64,000 bases of DNA from Thermoguttaceae bacterium (GTDB lineage Bacteria > Planctomycetota > Planctomycetia > Pirellulales > Thermoguttaceae): contig JAFQXE010000026.1 of assembly GCA_017407125.1 (NCBI GenBank), positions 60,307 through 124,306 on the forward strand, in the 5' to 3' direction. Under the pieces are notes generated by a model. It saw nothing but the letters and a program-made list of their open reading frames with translations, did no database searches and had not been told where the DNA came from. Of this stretch, positions 40,308-50,197 are shown one piece after another (within the stretch, counting starts at the first letter, position 1; every line of letters begins with the position of its first letter). The translations under genes were made by a program, and so were the position numbers.

Positions 40308-43300
40308 TGGCGCCATACTCCCCAACTACCATGAATAGAATATTCCCCATATTCGTTTTGATGTTGACGGCTCTTTCCGCGATACACACTCTTGCGGACG
40401 AGCCGCGTCCGGAACTGCGCGACGTTACGGTCAAGGTTGACAGCGACTGCAGCGCTTACGAGGCGTACCGCGTCTGCGACGGGCGGACGGATACGTTTTG
40501 GCATACGGAATTCCGAAAGCCGCAACGGCCGCCGTTCCCCCATTGGGTTGAACTGGACTTGCAGCAGCCGGAATCCGTTCGCGGAGTCGTTTACACCCCG
40601 CGTCAGGACGGGAACAACAACGGGACGTTCGCTCAGACGGAAATCTACGTCTACGACACCCCGGAGACCCCCGGCGATCCCGTCTGGACGGGCGATCTGA
40701 ACGAGCTGCGATCCAAGCCGATTGAGTCTGTTACAATCACATTTGACGCTCCTGCTCGCGGGCGGTTCGTCAAGGTTCTGGCGAAGACGTCTTTCAACGA
40801 CTATCCAGCCGGCTCGGCGGCGGAAATCCAGCCGATTGTTGACGGCAAGACGTTTACGACCTGCGCCAAAGTCAATCCCGCCGACGTCCCCGGCGCCAAC
40901 GCAGAACTGGTCAAGGAATACAATCTACTTATAAACGAACTCAACGATCGGCAGAAATACGCTGCCATCGCCAATCAGATTTACGATCCGCAAGCGGGGA
41001 TTCTGCCCAGCGACAAAACGCCGCTGGACGTCGTGTATCGTCGAACTGCCGCTGCGTTAGAGCGGTTGGAAAAGCTCGACGCGCAAGCCGCCGAGCCGTT
41101 TGTCAGCCAGCTTAAAGCGCTCAATCCGGCGGACGCGGCGTTCTCGTCTGTTGTGGAACGGTTCGACTGCTTTGAGAAAATCGCCCAGCTTCGCCGGCGG
41201 ATTCTCTTTTCCGATCCTGACTTGACGTTCGACAAACTCCTGTTCGTTAAAAAACATCGAGCAACCTACAGCCACCTGTGCGACCAGTACTACGGCGTCC
41301 ATCTTCTCCCCGGAGGGGGAATCTTCCGGCTGGAAAACGCGTTCAATCCGGACGCCCCGCCGACTGTTACAAACGTTCTGGAAAACTCCGTCGTTCAGTC
41401 TGGACGGTTGGCGGGAACAAAGCTCTCGACAGGCGCGTTTGCGACGCTGGCTCTGGACTACGACGCTCAGAAAATCGCCTTTGCGTACGTGGAAGCCGAG
41501 GGGAGCAAAGAGCATTTCGCTCATACAGACCTGACCAAAGGGCATTGGGATCGGGGTCGCTGTCTCCACATTTTCACCGCCAACGTGGACGGGTCCGATT
41601 TGCGGCAGATTACCGACGGGACGTGGAACGACTTCTATCCGTGCTTTCTGCCCAACGGGCGCGAAGCCGCACGGGCAGAAGGACAAGATTATGCCTCCGA
41701 AAAAGCGGGGTTCGAAGATACCCACGTCCAATCAGGAACCGACCTTGTCGGTCGAATCGCGTTCATTTCGGAACGTCGGGGCGGGTATCTGCGCTGCGGA
41801 CGTCAATGCCCCAACTTTACCGTGTTCGACATGAATCCGGATGGGACGTTTATGAGATGTCTGAGTTATCACGAAACCAACGAATGGGCGCCGGTCGTGT
41901 CACATGACGGCAAGATCGTCTGGACGCGCTGGGATTACATCGACCGCCATTCGTCGGCAGCGCACCATCCCTGGGTCATGACGCTCAACGGGTCAGACCC
42001 GCGCCAGATGCACGCCAACTATACGATTCGCTTCGACAGAACCAATACGGAAATGGACCTTCGCCCCATTCCCAACTCGTCAAAATACGTCGCCACTGGC
42101 GCGCTGCACCACGGTCAGAACTACGGCTCGCTGGTTATTATCGACCCCGCCCGGGCGGCAGAGGAAGACGCTGACCCGATGGCGTGCCTGAAACGCTTGA
42201 CGCCGGAAGTCGGGTTTCCGGAAAGCCAGGTCGGGTCGCAGGTCTGGGGCTTCGCCTACCCAATATCCGAAGACCTGTTTCTGGCTGTCGCCGACCACTC
42301 GATTGGCGTCAACGAGGGCATGGAGGGGAAGAAGTATCTCCGCGGGGACTACGGTATTTACCTGCTCGACCGGTTTGGAAACAGAGAGCTGATTTATCGC
42401 GACCCGGAAATTGGCTGCGCAACCGTCTTGCCGCTGATCGCCCGCCCCAAGCCGACCGTTGCGCCAGAGCTTGTCAAGCCGGGCGAGATCCCGTCACAGG
42501 AATACATCTCGTTCCCGGATCGGGACTGGACCAAGCGTCCGCAGGCGGAAGTTACCATCGCCAACGTCTATCAAAGCCTCAAGCCGTGGCCAGAGAATAC
42601 GAAAATTAAATCGCTGAGAATCGTCCAGATTTACGCCATGTCTGTGCCGTCCGGCTGGCTGAAATACACCGGGCGACAGGAAGGAACGACGCTTCACACC
42701 GCAACCATCAGCCCCGTCCGCGGGGTAATCGGAACCGTTCCCGTCGAAGAAGACGGCTCAGCGCACTTTATGGTTCCCGCTCAGATGGAAGTGTTCTTCC
42801 AGGCTCTGGACGAAAACGGAAACGCGGTTCAGTCCATGCGATCCGGGACATACTTCCAGCCCGGCGACAACGTCTCCTGCGTCGGATGTCACGAACCCAA
42901 AGGGCAGATTACGCGGTCGTCAAGCGTCTTGCCGACGGCGTTTACCCGCCCGGCATCCATACCGCAGCCAGACGTTGAAGGAAGCCGACCCGCCAACTTC
43001 GTCGAACTCGTACAGCCCATCCTCGACAAACACTGCGTCGAATGTCACGCGAAGCCGGAATCGAATACGTTCTCGCTGGCGCGAGAGCCGTACGTCCCGT
43101 ATCATAAGACGAAGTTTTATCAGTCGTACTACAATCTGTCGTTTAACGGCTGGTCGTTTTACGACTACGTCCATCCGACCAGAACGATTCCCGGTCAGTT
43201 CGGCGCGCTGAAATCCCCGCTGTTACCATACTTAGATAAAGGGCATTACGGGGTCAAGCTGACGCCGGAAGAACGTCATCGAATTGCGCTCTGGCTGGAT

Positions 43301-43387
43301 ATGCTCTCGCCGTTCTACAGCGTCTACGAACCGGAACAGCAAGACAAACAGCTTGAGGGGGAACCCGTTTACCCGACATTAGAATAA
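40307..43387 (+). CDS. Secreted HzsA-related di-heme protein with N-terminal discoidin-like domain, copy 2
   Basis: 1026 residues. Residues 25-190 form a discoidin/F5-8C-like carbohydrate-binding domain (DVTVKVDSDCSAYEAYRVCDG, in part; TDTFWHTEF; PHWVELDLQQPESV). A TolB-like propeller and a C-terminal heme part resemble the upstream gene. Heme motifs are C858-VG-C861-H862 and C910-VE-C913-H914. Residues 451-482 (GREAARAEGQ...SGTDLVG) interrupt what should read LPNGR-IAFISERRGG and match a 96-bp repeat also present in nfo. The frame and both halves remain intact, so the insertion is probably tolerated. The start at 40307 overlaps the previous stop; the ATG at 40331 begins the signal peptide MNRIFPIFVLMLTALSAIHTLA and may be the real one. 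It is the second gene of an operon-like trio. Confidence 0.85.
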   Translation: MAPYSPTTMNRIFPIFVLMLTALSAIHTLADEPRPELRDVTVKVDSDCSAYEAYRVCDGRTDTFWHTEFRKPQRPPFPHWVELDLQQPESVRGVVYTPRQDGNNNGTFAQTEIYVYDTPETPGDPVWTGDLNELRSKPIESVTITFDAPARGRFVKVLAKTSFNDYPAGSAAEIQPIVDGKTFTTCAKVNPADVPGANAELVKEYNLLINELNDRQKYAAIANQIYDPQAGILPSDKTPLDVVYRRTAAALERLEKLDAQAAEPFVSQLKALNPADAAFSSVVERFDCFEKIAQLRRRILFSDPDLTFDKLLFVKKHRATYSHLCDQYYGVHLLPGGGIFRLENAFNPDAPPTVTNVLENSVVQSGRLAGTKLSTGAFATLALDYDAQKIAFAYVEAEGSKEHFAHTDLTKGHWDRGRCLHIFTANVDGSDLRQITDGTWNDFYPCFLPNGREAARAEGQDYASEKAGFEDTHVQSGTDLVGRIAFISERRGGYLRCGRQCPNFTVFDMNPDGTFMRCLSYHETNEWAPVVSHDGKIVWTRWDYIDRHSSAAHHPWVMTLNGSDPRQMHANYTIRFDRTNTEMDLRPIPNSSKYVATGALHHGQNYGSLVIIDPARAAEEDADPMACLKRLTPEVGFPESQVGSQVWGFAYPISEDLFLAVADHSIGVNEGMEGKKYLRGDYGIYLLDRFGNRELIYRDPEIGCATVLPLIARPKPTVAPELVKPGEIPSQEYISFPDRDWTKRPQAEVTIANVYQSLKPWPENTKIKSLRIVQIYAMSVPSGWLKYTGRQEGTTLHTATISPVRGVIGTVPVEEDGSAHFMVPAQMEVFFQALDENGNAVQSMRSGTYFQPGDNVSCVGCHEPKGQITRSSSVLPTAFTRPASIPQPDVEGSRPANFVELVQPILDKHCVECHAKPESNTFSLAREPYVPYHKTKFYQSYYNLSFNGWSFYDYVHPTRTIPGQFGALKSPLLPYLDKGHYGVKLTPEERHRIALWLDMLSPFYSVYEPEQQDKQLEGEPVYPTLE
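41657..41752 (+). repeat. In-frame palindrome-containing repeat, copy B (inside an HzsA-related gene)
   Basis: 96 bp aligning gap-free with 11731-11826 (minus strand) at about 80% identity by hand count, with the last 30 bases nearly identical. It has the same hairpins at its two ends (GCG-AAGC-CGC and CCGAC-CTT-GTCGG) and the same reading frame, encoding 32 residues. The family alignment across the site (LPNGR | IAFIS) shows a clean insertion. Confidence 0.9.
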
Positions 43388-43457
43388 ATCAAAGGGAACA
43401 ATAGCAAACGTTCTATTGTCCAACAGTTTTTTATACCTTTTACTATTTACAAGCATT

Positions 43458-46133
43458 ATGAGAAAGTATTTAATTTCGTTCTTTGCGCTGGTTCTGACGA
43501 CGGCAGGGATTTGCCAGTTTGCCGCGTCCTGCGCCTGGGCGGACGAGTCCCGTCCGAAACTGTGTAAACTTGACGTTATCGTCAACAGCGAGAACCGGCT
43601 CAACGAGGCGTTCCGCGCCTGTGACGGCAATCTGCATACGTTTTGGCATACGCGATTTGAAGCGCCCGCGGTCGACCCGCCGCACTGGATCGCTCTGGAT
43701 TTGCTGGAGCCGATGACCGTCGAAGGGTTCGACTACACGCCCCGGGAAGACATGACCAACGGGACGTTCGAGAACGTCAAGGTTTACGTCTGCGACAGCT
43801 TGGAGGAAAAGGGCGAGCCGGTCTGGACGGGCGTCGTCTATCCGAAGTACGAACAGCCTGTCAAAACGGTTAGAATCAACTTCCCCGCTCCCGCGACTGG
43901 GCGTTACATTTTCTTTGACGTTGTCAACGCCTTGAGCAATATTGCTCGCGCGTCGGCGGCGGAAATTCAGCCGATTGTCAAAGGGAAGGTCTTTCTTCAT
44001 AAAGATATTGTCGAATTCTACGAAAGCAAGGGCGTCGATTTGGGCGCGATTGTCGATAACGGCTTGATTTCTACGCCGGTTGTCAGCCAGAGCGTTCTTT
44101 CCGCGCCGGTTCTGCCGAAGGGAATTGTCAAAAATGCAGACGGTGTCGAGGTTGAAAACCGGTTTATGATGCACGAATGGATGCTAACGCTGCTCGATAA
44201 AGCGGAACAGCGCTGGATTGCGAATTACGAAAAGGCGAAAACGCCAGAACAGATCGCGCAGTATCAAAAAGAGCGCAAAGAGTTCTTCTTTAAGCAAATT
44301 GGCGCGTTCCCGGAACGACACGAACTCAATCCGGTTGTAACAGGAACGGTTCAGAAAGAAGGATACACGGTCGAAAAGGTTCGCTTTGAATCCCAGCCCA
44401 ATTTCTGGGTAACGGCTAACCTGTTCCTGCCGGACGAAACGAAATACCCCAAGCCGTGGCCCGGCGTTCTGGTCGCCTGTGGACATTCCGCCAACGGGAA
44501 AGGATACGCTGCGTATCAGCGCGTTTCCGCTCTGCTGGCTCTCAACGGCATGGCGGCTTTGATTTTCGACCCGATTGACCAGGGCGAACGATTCCAGTTC
44601 ACCACGCCCCGCCCGCCGATTTCCGTTCACGCTCACAACCTGCTGGGAATCGGCTCCATGGCGTTGGGGCGCAACACGAACTGGTTTGAAATCTGGGACG
44701 GCATGCGCGGAATCGACTACTTGCAGTCGCGTCCGGAAATTGACCCGAAGTCAATTGGCGCATGCGGGCTGTCCGGCGGCGGCACTCAGACGGCGTATTT
44801 CATGGCTCTGGACGAACGCATTGAAGTAGCTGCGTCGCTGTGCTATTTGACTTCTCTGACGGGCATGTATCGCCGCGGTCAGCCGGAGAGCGACTCGGAA
44901 CAGCACGTTTTCGGTCAGCTGGCCTTTGGCTTGGAACACGCCGACTACTGCATTATGCGCGGTCCCAAACCGACCATGATCGGCTGCGCGACGAAAGACT
45001 TCTTCCCCATCAAACAGACGTGGGAATCTTACCGTTACAGCAAACGCATGTTTGGGTTGCTGGGATATCCGGAACGCATGAACCTGGCTGAGACGTTCAA
45101 CGAGCACGGGTACGACCTGACCTTGCGTCAGGCGACCGCCCGATTTTTGCATCGGTTCCTTGTCGGCGGCAGCGAAGCCGTTGTCGGACCGAACAAAACC
45201 GACCCGATCGTCGAGCCGGAGAGAGTTCTGGAACTGTCGCCAGCTGAGTATCGTGTAACAGAAACCGGCAACGTTCAGGACATCCCCGGGTCGAGAACGA
45301 CGTTCGACATCAACCGGGACTACGCGGCGGAACTCACCGCCAAACGGGCGGAACTCTGGTCGCAGACGCCGGAAGACGAAATGCGCGCCAAGGTTCGTCA
45401 GCAGGCTCTGTTCCGGGAATCCAAAGACCTTCCCGACCTGACCGTGTTGTCGTCTGAAGACGTTCCCGAATTGTTAACGGCAGCGGACGGACAAACTCCC
45501 GCGCTTGCGACAGCAAAGAGAATCGTCTTCCAGGTCGAACCAAAACTGTATCTGACGGCTCTTTGGCTGGTTCCGCAAAACGCCGACCTGTCCAAGGCGA
45601 CGCTTTTTGTCAGCGACAAGGGGAAAGCCGACGGCGTCCAAATCGTCAACAGCCTGTTGGCAAGCGGCAAACCGGTTTTGACGGTTGACCTTCGCGGATA
45701 CGGCGAAACGCAGCAGCTCAATCAGCGGTACTTCAACTGCCATCATTTCGGTCAGGACGGCTGGGACTGTTACTTCGCCTTTGACCTCAACAAGACCTAC
45801 GTTGGATTCCGGGCGGAAGACCTGTACTTGCTCAGCCGTTACATGAAGAACGAACTCAAGGCGGGAGCGGTTGACTGCATCGCGATGAACGAGGCGTCCA
45901 TTCCCGCCCTGCATGCGGAATTCTGCGAGCCTGAAACGTTTAACCATCTGACCGTCGTCAATACGCTTGTCAGCTGGACGAACATGGTCGAAAACGGCGG
46001 GTATTCGACAACCCCGTACGCCAGCGTCGTCCACGGCGCGTTACAGGTCTACGACCTGCCCGACCTCCGCGCCGCTCTGGAAAAATCCGGCAAACTGACG
46101 ACCTCCGGTCTACGCTGGGAAAAGAAAGATTAG
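43458..46133 (+). CDS. Secreted discoidin-domain plus acetyl-xylan-esterase-like alpha/beta hydrolase
   Basis: About 891 residues with a signal peptide (MRKYLISFFALVLTTAGICQ...). Residues 30-180 are a discoidin/F5-8C-like domain homologous to that of the gene before it (NEAFRACDGNLHTFWHTRFE; PPHWIALDLLEPMTVEGF; SAAEIQPIVKGK in both). From about 250 it is an alpha/beta hydrolase of the acetyl xylan esterase/dienelactone-hydrolase type: WPGVLVACGHSANGKGYAAY, IFDPIDQGER, DYLQSRPEIDPKSIGACG and the nucleophile elbow GLSGGGTQTA (S439). Candidate acid and His residues follow near TKDFF and FNEHGYDL. A second, partly degenerate hydrolase-like part fills the last 250 residues. Deacetylation of plant polysaccharide is the likely role. 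It is third in the operon-like run after two HzsA-related genes (70-base gap). Confidence 0.85.
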   Translation: MRKYLISFFALVLTTAGICQFAASCAWADESRPKLCKLDVIVNSENRLNEAFRACDGNLHTFWHTRFEAPAVDPPHWIALDLLEPMTVEGFDYTPREDMTNGTFENVKVYVCDSLEEKGEPVWTGVVYPKYEQPVKTVRINFPAPATGRYIFFDVVNALSNIARASAAEIQPIVKGKVFLHKDIVEFYESKGVDLGAIVDNGLISTPVVSQSVLSAPVLPKGIVKNADGVEVENRFMMHEWMLTLLDKAEQRWIANYEKAKTPEQIAQYQKERKEFFFKQIGAFPERHELNPVVTGTVQKEGYTVEKVRFESQPNFWVTANLFLPDETKYPKPWPGVLVACGHSANGKGYAAYQRVSALLALNGMAALIFDPIDQGERFQFTTPRPPISVHAHNLLGIGSMALGRNTNWFEIWDGMRGIDYLQSRPEIDPKSIGACGLSGGGTQTAYFMALDERIEVAASLCYLTSLTGMYRRGQPESDSEQHVFGQLAFGLEHADYCIMRGPKPTMIGCATKDFFPIKQTWESYRYSKRMFGLLGYPERMNLAETFNEHGYDLTLRQATARFLHRFLVGGSEAVVGPNKTDPIVEPERVLELSPAEYRVTETGNVQDIPGSRTTFDINRDYAAELTAKRAELWSQTPEDEMRAKVRQQALFRESKDLPDLTVLSSEDVPELLTAADGQTPALATAKRIVFQVEPKLYLTALWLVPQNADLSKATLFVSDKGKADGVQIVNSLLASGKPVLTVDLRGYGETQQLNQRYFNCHHFGQDGWDCYFAFDLNKTYVGFRAEDLYLLSRYMKNELKAGAVDCIAMNEASIPALHAEFCEPETFNHLTVVNTLVSWTNMVENGGYSTTPYASVVHGALQVYDLPDLRAALEKSGKLTTSGLRWEKKD

Positions 46134-46153
46134 GCAGTAGGCAATAGGCAGTA

Positions 46154-46181
46154 GGCGAGCCGGGGCGCTTAAGCCCCCGGG
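46154..46181 (+). repeat. GGCGAGCC-type hairpin repeat, copy 4
   Basis: GGCGAGCC runs into CCGGGGC-GCTTAA-GCCCCCGG; the flank matches copies 1-3 and 5. Confidence 0.6.
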
Positions 46182-46185
46182 CGGC

Positions 46186-46223
46186 GTGGCGCCGCTCCCA
46201 GTCCGCGCTGCCGCGCGAGACGT
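46186..46223 (-). repeat. 38-bp dispersed repeat, inverted relative to 27905-27942
   Basis: The reverse complement matches the copy between cas13d and cas1 with about one mismatch. Confidence 0.7.
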
Positions 46224-46666
46224 ATTATAAACGCTCCCGTTGGTCGCTTAGAACCGCGTAGCGGTTCAATATTTCTAGCCGTGGGTGAAACCCACGGAAA
46301 AAGAGAAAAATAAAATAAATATCGTCAAACACTCTTTTTCTCTCGCCCTTCAACGATGGGCGAGAGAAAAAGACACTGAAACGATTGGGAACGTCCCGCT
46401 ACCCCCCTCCGCCGCAGCCGAAAAACTTTCTGGATCGCGGATAAAATCCGCCATACACTCTCTTAAATTATCTATTTTTACTACATCCTCATTATTTTAC
46501 GCTCTTTTTTGAAAATTTTCTCATTTACTGCGTTTGCGTGCCAAATTGAGTGTATAATATATATTAATATAAAAGCGATATTCCATTTTGCGTCCGGGCG
46601 TCCCGACGCAAAAGTCGTTGAAAATATCCGTTTACCAGTTTTACCAACTAGAGAAGTAGTAAAATT

Positions 46667-49600
46667 ATGGCTAATATTCAAAACCATTCATTCATCCCTT
46701 CCCGCATTTTAACACGCGGAGGAATTGCTTGTCTGTTCGTCCTGTTTTTAGCAACGCTTTCTGTTTTCAACTTCTGTTTTGTAAATTCAGTGTATGCAGA
46801 AACGTATACAATTGAAGCTCGTCAAAGAATTGACCAAAACAATAGTCTTATTGTCAATGGTAGTACAGTTACCCAAAAAATAACCAGTTTGACATCTGCA
46901 GACACGCTCGTTGTTACTCTCCCAAACGCCCAGATTTGGCTTTATACAACGTCAGCTAATGCAACTTACAATTTAAATTGTAATATCGACATTAGCGGAA
47001 ACAGCCAACAAGGCGAGCTTACAGGGAAGATTCGCATAAATATGCCGAGTTCAACCAAAGCGAATATCAACGGAACAGTTAACCTTACAGGCGATACAGC
47101 AATCGGTTCCGCCAATCAAACAGGCGCCCTCGGTTCGTTGTATTTTTACAATCAAATTACCGGCGAAGGCGGATTGACGGTCTGCGCTGGAACAGGGGGG
47201 CTCGTTTATCTTAATAATTCTAATTCCAACTACAATAATTATAAGGGAAACACGCAACTGGGACATCCGGCGATGTATAAAACATTAACAACTACACAGC
47301 CTTATGCCGGTATTGTTTACTTGAATGCGGACGAACAGATTCCTGACGCCAATACTGCCGGAGCTGCCGCTGTTGGAAATCTGATTATTAACAGCTACAG
47401 CAGCAGTCAGCCTTCAAAATTGTATCTTAACGGTCATACGGAAACAGTAAACGGATTGGTCAGCTCGGACGCTTATAGTACTATTACCGGAACTGCCGGC
47501 AGCAAACTCATAGTTGGAGCCAATAATGCGACATCAACGTATGCTGGCAAGTTTCAGGATGCAATGCAGCTGGAAAAGATCGGAACCGGAACGCTGACAT
47601 TAAGCGGTAAAAGCACAAATACTGGCAAAATTACAGTTACCGCTGGAACCTTGGCCCTGACTAAAGGCAATGCTATTTCATCATCAAACGAAATTGAAAA
47701 CAACTCAGTAATTACAGCTTCCGCAGATCAAATGTTCCGCAACTTGTCCGGCTCCGGAACAATTACTTTTAGCAATGACGCTCAGTTAAAATTAACCAAT
47801 TCCGCTCCATCTGCCTATTCTGGAAGCATATCCGGAATGAAATCTGTTACTTTTACAGAGAACGCCTCGCTTGATTTGACACAAGCCACAATTTCGGCAG
47901 TAGATAATTTTGAGGCAAGAGCAGGTTCAAACGTTAATATTTCTTCTGATAAACCTGTTAACGTATCAGAAACATTCCGACAAGGGCTGGCAGAATTCTC
48001 TTTCTCGGGAGCAAACGCTTCTATTAGCGGCTCTAATGTCGCTTCGGAAGCAAACGTCATTCTTAATGGCGGGACGATGTCATTCAGCTATCAAGCCCCT
48101 CCTTTACCGGAGTATGACGGCTTGGCTCTTCATCTTGACGCATCGGACGCAAGCAGTTTCGATAATTCTTCCGCTATTACAACGTGGACGAACCTGGCAA
48201 ATCCCGATAATAGTTTGTCGTTTAACAACATGAGAGGAAATGATAAAGCGTCTGTAACTCAAAATGCAAAAGCAGGGCTTGACGTTGTAACTTTTCCAAC
48301 AAGCGGCGTTGCGTACTATGATTTGGCGTCAGTTATTGATGGCAAAACGTTTTTTGCTGTTATGGCAGATAACGGACACACCTCTTCCAGCCAAATTAGC
48401 TTTTTGTTCGCAAATAAAGGCAACGACGCAATAAACGGGCACAATCCATACTGCTTTCATCGCGGCGAAGGAACAAAACTCTGGAATGATAATCATGTCG
48501 ATGGTAATATTAAAACCGGTGTTACAACTTTAAATGGAACTGTTGTTCCTTATAATACAGCCGACATTGGAACGGACTGGAATGTGCTTTCAATACAAGC
48601 TAGCGGCGCGATTCCATTGTCGGCAATCAGCCGGGAACGCAGCAATTTAAACGGAACTGGCGCTGTTCGCGGCTGGCGCGGCGATATTGCTGAAATTCTT
48701 GTTTATACAGAAGCGCTAACTGACGAACAAGTTAAAGCCGTATCTCAATATTTGGCAACTAAATGGCAAGTTGGAAATGATATTGTAACGCCCGCGGGTG
48801 AAAACGGGGCATTTGTTACGACAAATACATTTATCGTAGCCGCTGATTCAACAATCGACGTCGGCGAATTTACTTCTGTAACATTCGGTTCGACGTCCAT
48901 TGACGAAGGCAAGACGCTGACCGTCAACGTTTCGGAAGACCAGGAGACCGTTTGGACGTCCCCGATTTCCGGCGACGGAAGCTTTACAAAATCCGGAACG
49001 GGATCGCTGACGTTGACTCAAGCACATGCCTACACCGGCTCAACAACCGTCGAAGCGGGAACGCTGGTTTTGTCCGAAGGCGGAACGCTGAACAATCTGA
49101 CCGGCGGAAGCCTCAATCCAGACGGATCGATTGCTCAAAGCGCTGCGCTTGACACATCAGGCAAAGACCTGACACTTACCAATTCCAATGGCGAAACGAC
49201 CAAGTTTATCGGGTCGATAACAGCGAACAACCTCGTTGTAGACGGCGAAGGAACGCTGCAGATTTACACGGGCGCTGAAGGAAAAGTTGACGTTCAAAGT
49301 TTGGTCGTTTCCTCCGGAAACCTCGACTTCAAAGGATACATGAATGGCAGCATTGTCGTCGAATCTGATACAGTCTTCTCGCCGGGCAACTCTGTTGGCG
49401 AGTCGACATTCACCGGCAGCTTTACTCTCGAGGATGCCGCGACGCTGTTGATCGAACAGGACGCAACCGGCATGGACAAGCTCACCGCCAGTTCGTATGT
49501 AATTGATCCGAATTCCATTCTGGAATTGACTGCTGGATCGGCAGCACCGGGCGGAACGTACGCGATTATCGTTCAGAAAGATGGAGACAATCCAGTCAAT

Positions 49601-49798
49601 TTTGAAGACGACTTGGCAACTGACGATTTCTGGAACAGCCTTCTGACCGAGGAAAGCGCGTACTACTGGAATCTGTCCGTTAAAAACAACGTTGTCTACG
49701 CAACGATGGACTCCAACGCCGTTCCGGAACCGTCGACGTGGGCGCTGTTAGCGCTGGGGGTTGCTGGGTTGATGTACATTCGGAGAAGAAATAAATGA
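46667..49798 (+). CDS. PEP-CTERM surface protein with autotransporter-type beta repeats
   Basis: 1043 residues. An N-terminal signal/anchor lies at about 12-48. Long Thr/Ser/Gly/Asn-rich beta-repeat regions carry autotransporter-associated strand units such as KIGTGTLTLSGKSTNTGKI and SGTGSLTLTQAHAYTGSTTV. Around 480-680 there is a LamG-like domain (YDGLALHLDASDASSFDN ... ILVYTEALTDEQVKAVSQYL). The C-terminus VPEPSTWALLALGVAGLMYI with RRRNK is a classic PEP-CTERM sorting signal, cut by an exosortase. The protein is therefore expected on the cell surface or released, possibly as an adhesin or sugar-binding protein. No exosortase gene is in the window. A terminator follows at 49861. Confidence 0.9.
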   Translation: MANIQNHSFIPSRILTRGGIACLFVLFLATLSVFNFCFVNSVYAETYTIEARQRIDQNNSLIVNGSTVTQKITSLTSADTLVVTLPNAQIWLYTTSANATYNLNCNIDISGNSQQGELTGKIRINMPSSTKANINGTVNLTGDTAIGSANQTGALGSLYFYNQITGEGGLTVCAGTGGLVYLNNSNSNYNNYKGNTQLGHPAMYKTLTTTQPYAGIVYLNADEQIPDANTAGAAAVGNLIINSYSSSQPSKLYLNGHTETVNGLVSSDAYSTITGTAGSKLIVGANNATSTYAGKFQDAMQLEKIGTGTLTLSGKSTNTGKITVTAGTLALTKGNAISSSNEIENNSVITASADQMFRNLSGSGTITFSNDAQLKLTNSAPSAYSGSISGMKSVTFTENASLDLTQATISAVDNFEARAGSNVNISSDKPVNVSETFRQGLAEFSFSGANASISGSNVASEANVILNGGTMSFSYQAPPLPEYDGLALHLDASDASSFDNSSAITTWTNLANPDNSLSFNNMRGNDKASVTQNAKAGLDVVTFPTSGVAYYDLASVIDGKTFFAVMADNGHTSSSQISFLFANKGNDAINGHNPYCFHRGEGTKLWNDNHVDGNIKTGVTTLNGTVVPYNTADIGTDWNVLSIQASGAIPLSAISRERSNLNGTGAVRGWRGDIAEILVYTEALTDEQVKAVSQYLATKWQVGNDIVTPAGENGAFVTTNTFIVAADSTIDVGEFTSVTFGSTSIDEGKTLTVNVSEDQETVWTSPISGDGSFTKSGTGSLTLTQAHAYTGSTTVEAGTLVLSEGGTLNNLTGGSLNPDGSIAQSAALDTSGKDLTLTNSNGETTKFIGSITANNLVVDGEGTLQIYTGAEGKVDVQSLVVSSGNLDFKGYMNGSIVVESDTVFSPGNSVGESTFTGSFTLEDAATLLIEQDATGMDKLTASSYVIDPNSILELTAGSAAPGGTYAIIVQKDGDNPVNFEDDLATDDFWNSLLTEESAYYWNLSVKNNVVYATMDSNAVPEPSTWALLALGVAGLMYIRRRNK

Positions 49799-49860
49799 AA
49801 GACGGTAACGGAGCGAACGCAGTGAGCGTAGTTACGCTTTAATCGTAAAAGAATAACATA

Positions 49861-49887
49861 AAGCGGGAGGAAACTCTCGCTTTTTTG
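49861..49887 (+). terminator. Terminator after the first PEP-CTERM gene
   Basis: GCGGGAG-GAAA-CTCTCGC (one G-U pair) followed by six T. Confidence 0.8.
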
Positions 49888-49962
49888 TTGCGAGCTTCGC
49901 TCGCGATCTGAAAAGGTTTTCGTGTTAACAAAGAGATAATTTACAGGTCATTGTTCCATTGA

Positions 49963-50018
49963 CAGGCGAGGACGCCTGCGGTCGACGAGGACGTCGACCC
50001 TCCGAAACGCAAGCGACC
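49963..50018 (+). repeat. 56-bp perfect dispersed repeat, copy 2
   Basis: Identical to 27832-27887 (two AGGA-capped hairpins plus tail). The surrounding 49799-50197 stretch has no other gene-like content. Confidence 0.85.
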
Positions 50019-50197
50019 GTCGATAGTTTCTTTGCGCTCTCTGCGTTCTTTGCGGCTAAAAATTCCTTTCGGCGGCTGAAACTGCTACGATCCAGTTGTT
50101 CGGCTCTTGCAATTCTCTAAATGATGTTTTATAATTGAGGCTAGTAAAAATATATTCATTTATGAACCCCGGACTTTCTATAATATTCCAAATACCC

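Larger units (their letters stand above)
46134..46666. other. Repeat-rich spacer before the first PEP-CTERM gene
   Basis: About 530 bases with no supported gene. In order: a GGCAGTAGGC repeat (46132-46156), a GGCGAGCC hairpin (46154-46181), a 38-bp dispersed repeat (46186-46223), a CCGTGGGTGAAACCCACGG hairpin (about 46272-46292), and an AT-rich part with a TATAAT near 46552 but no clear -35. Confidence 0.6.

Noticed and set aside
37713..40325. 870-codon minus-strand frame opposite the first HzsA-related gene
   Set aside because: Its product has no signal peptide or recognisable motif. It mirrors the codon bias of the real plus-strand gene, which has heme motifs and a signal peptide.
37482..43387. 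Genuine anammox hydrazine synthase
   Set aside because: Only the alpha-type propeller/heme architecture is present, with no beta/gamma subunits or other anammox genes; related proteins are widespread in other planctomycetes.
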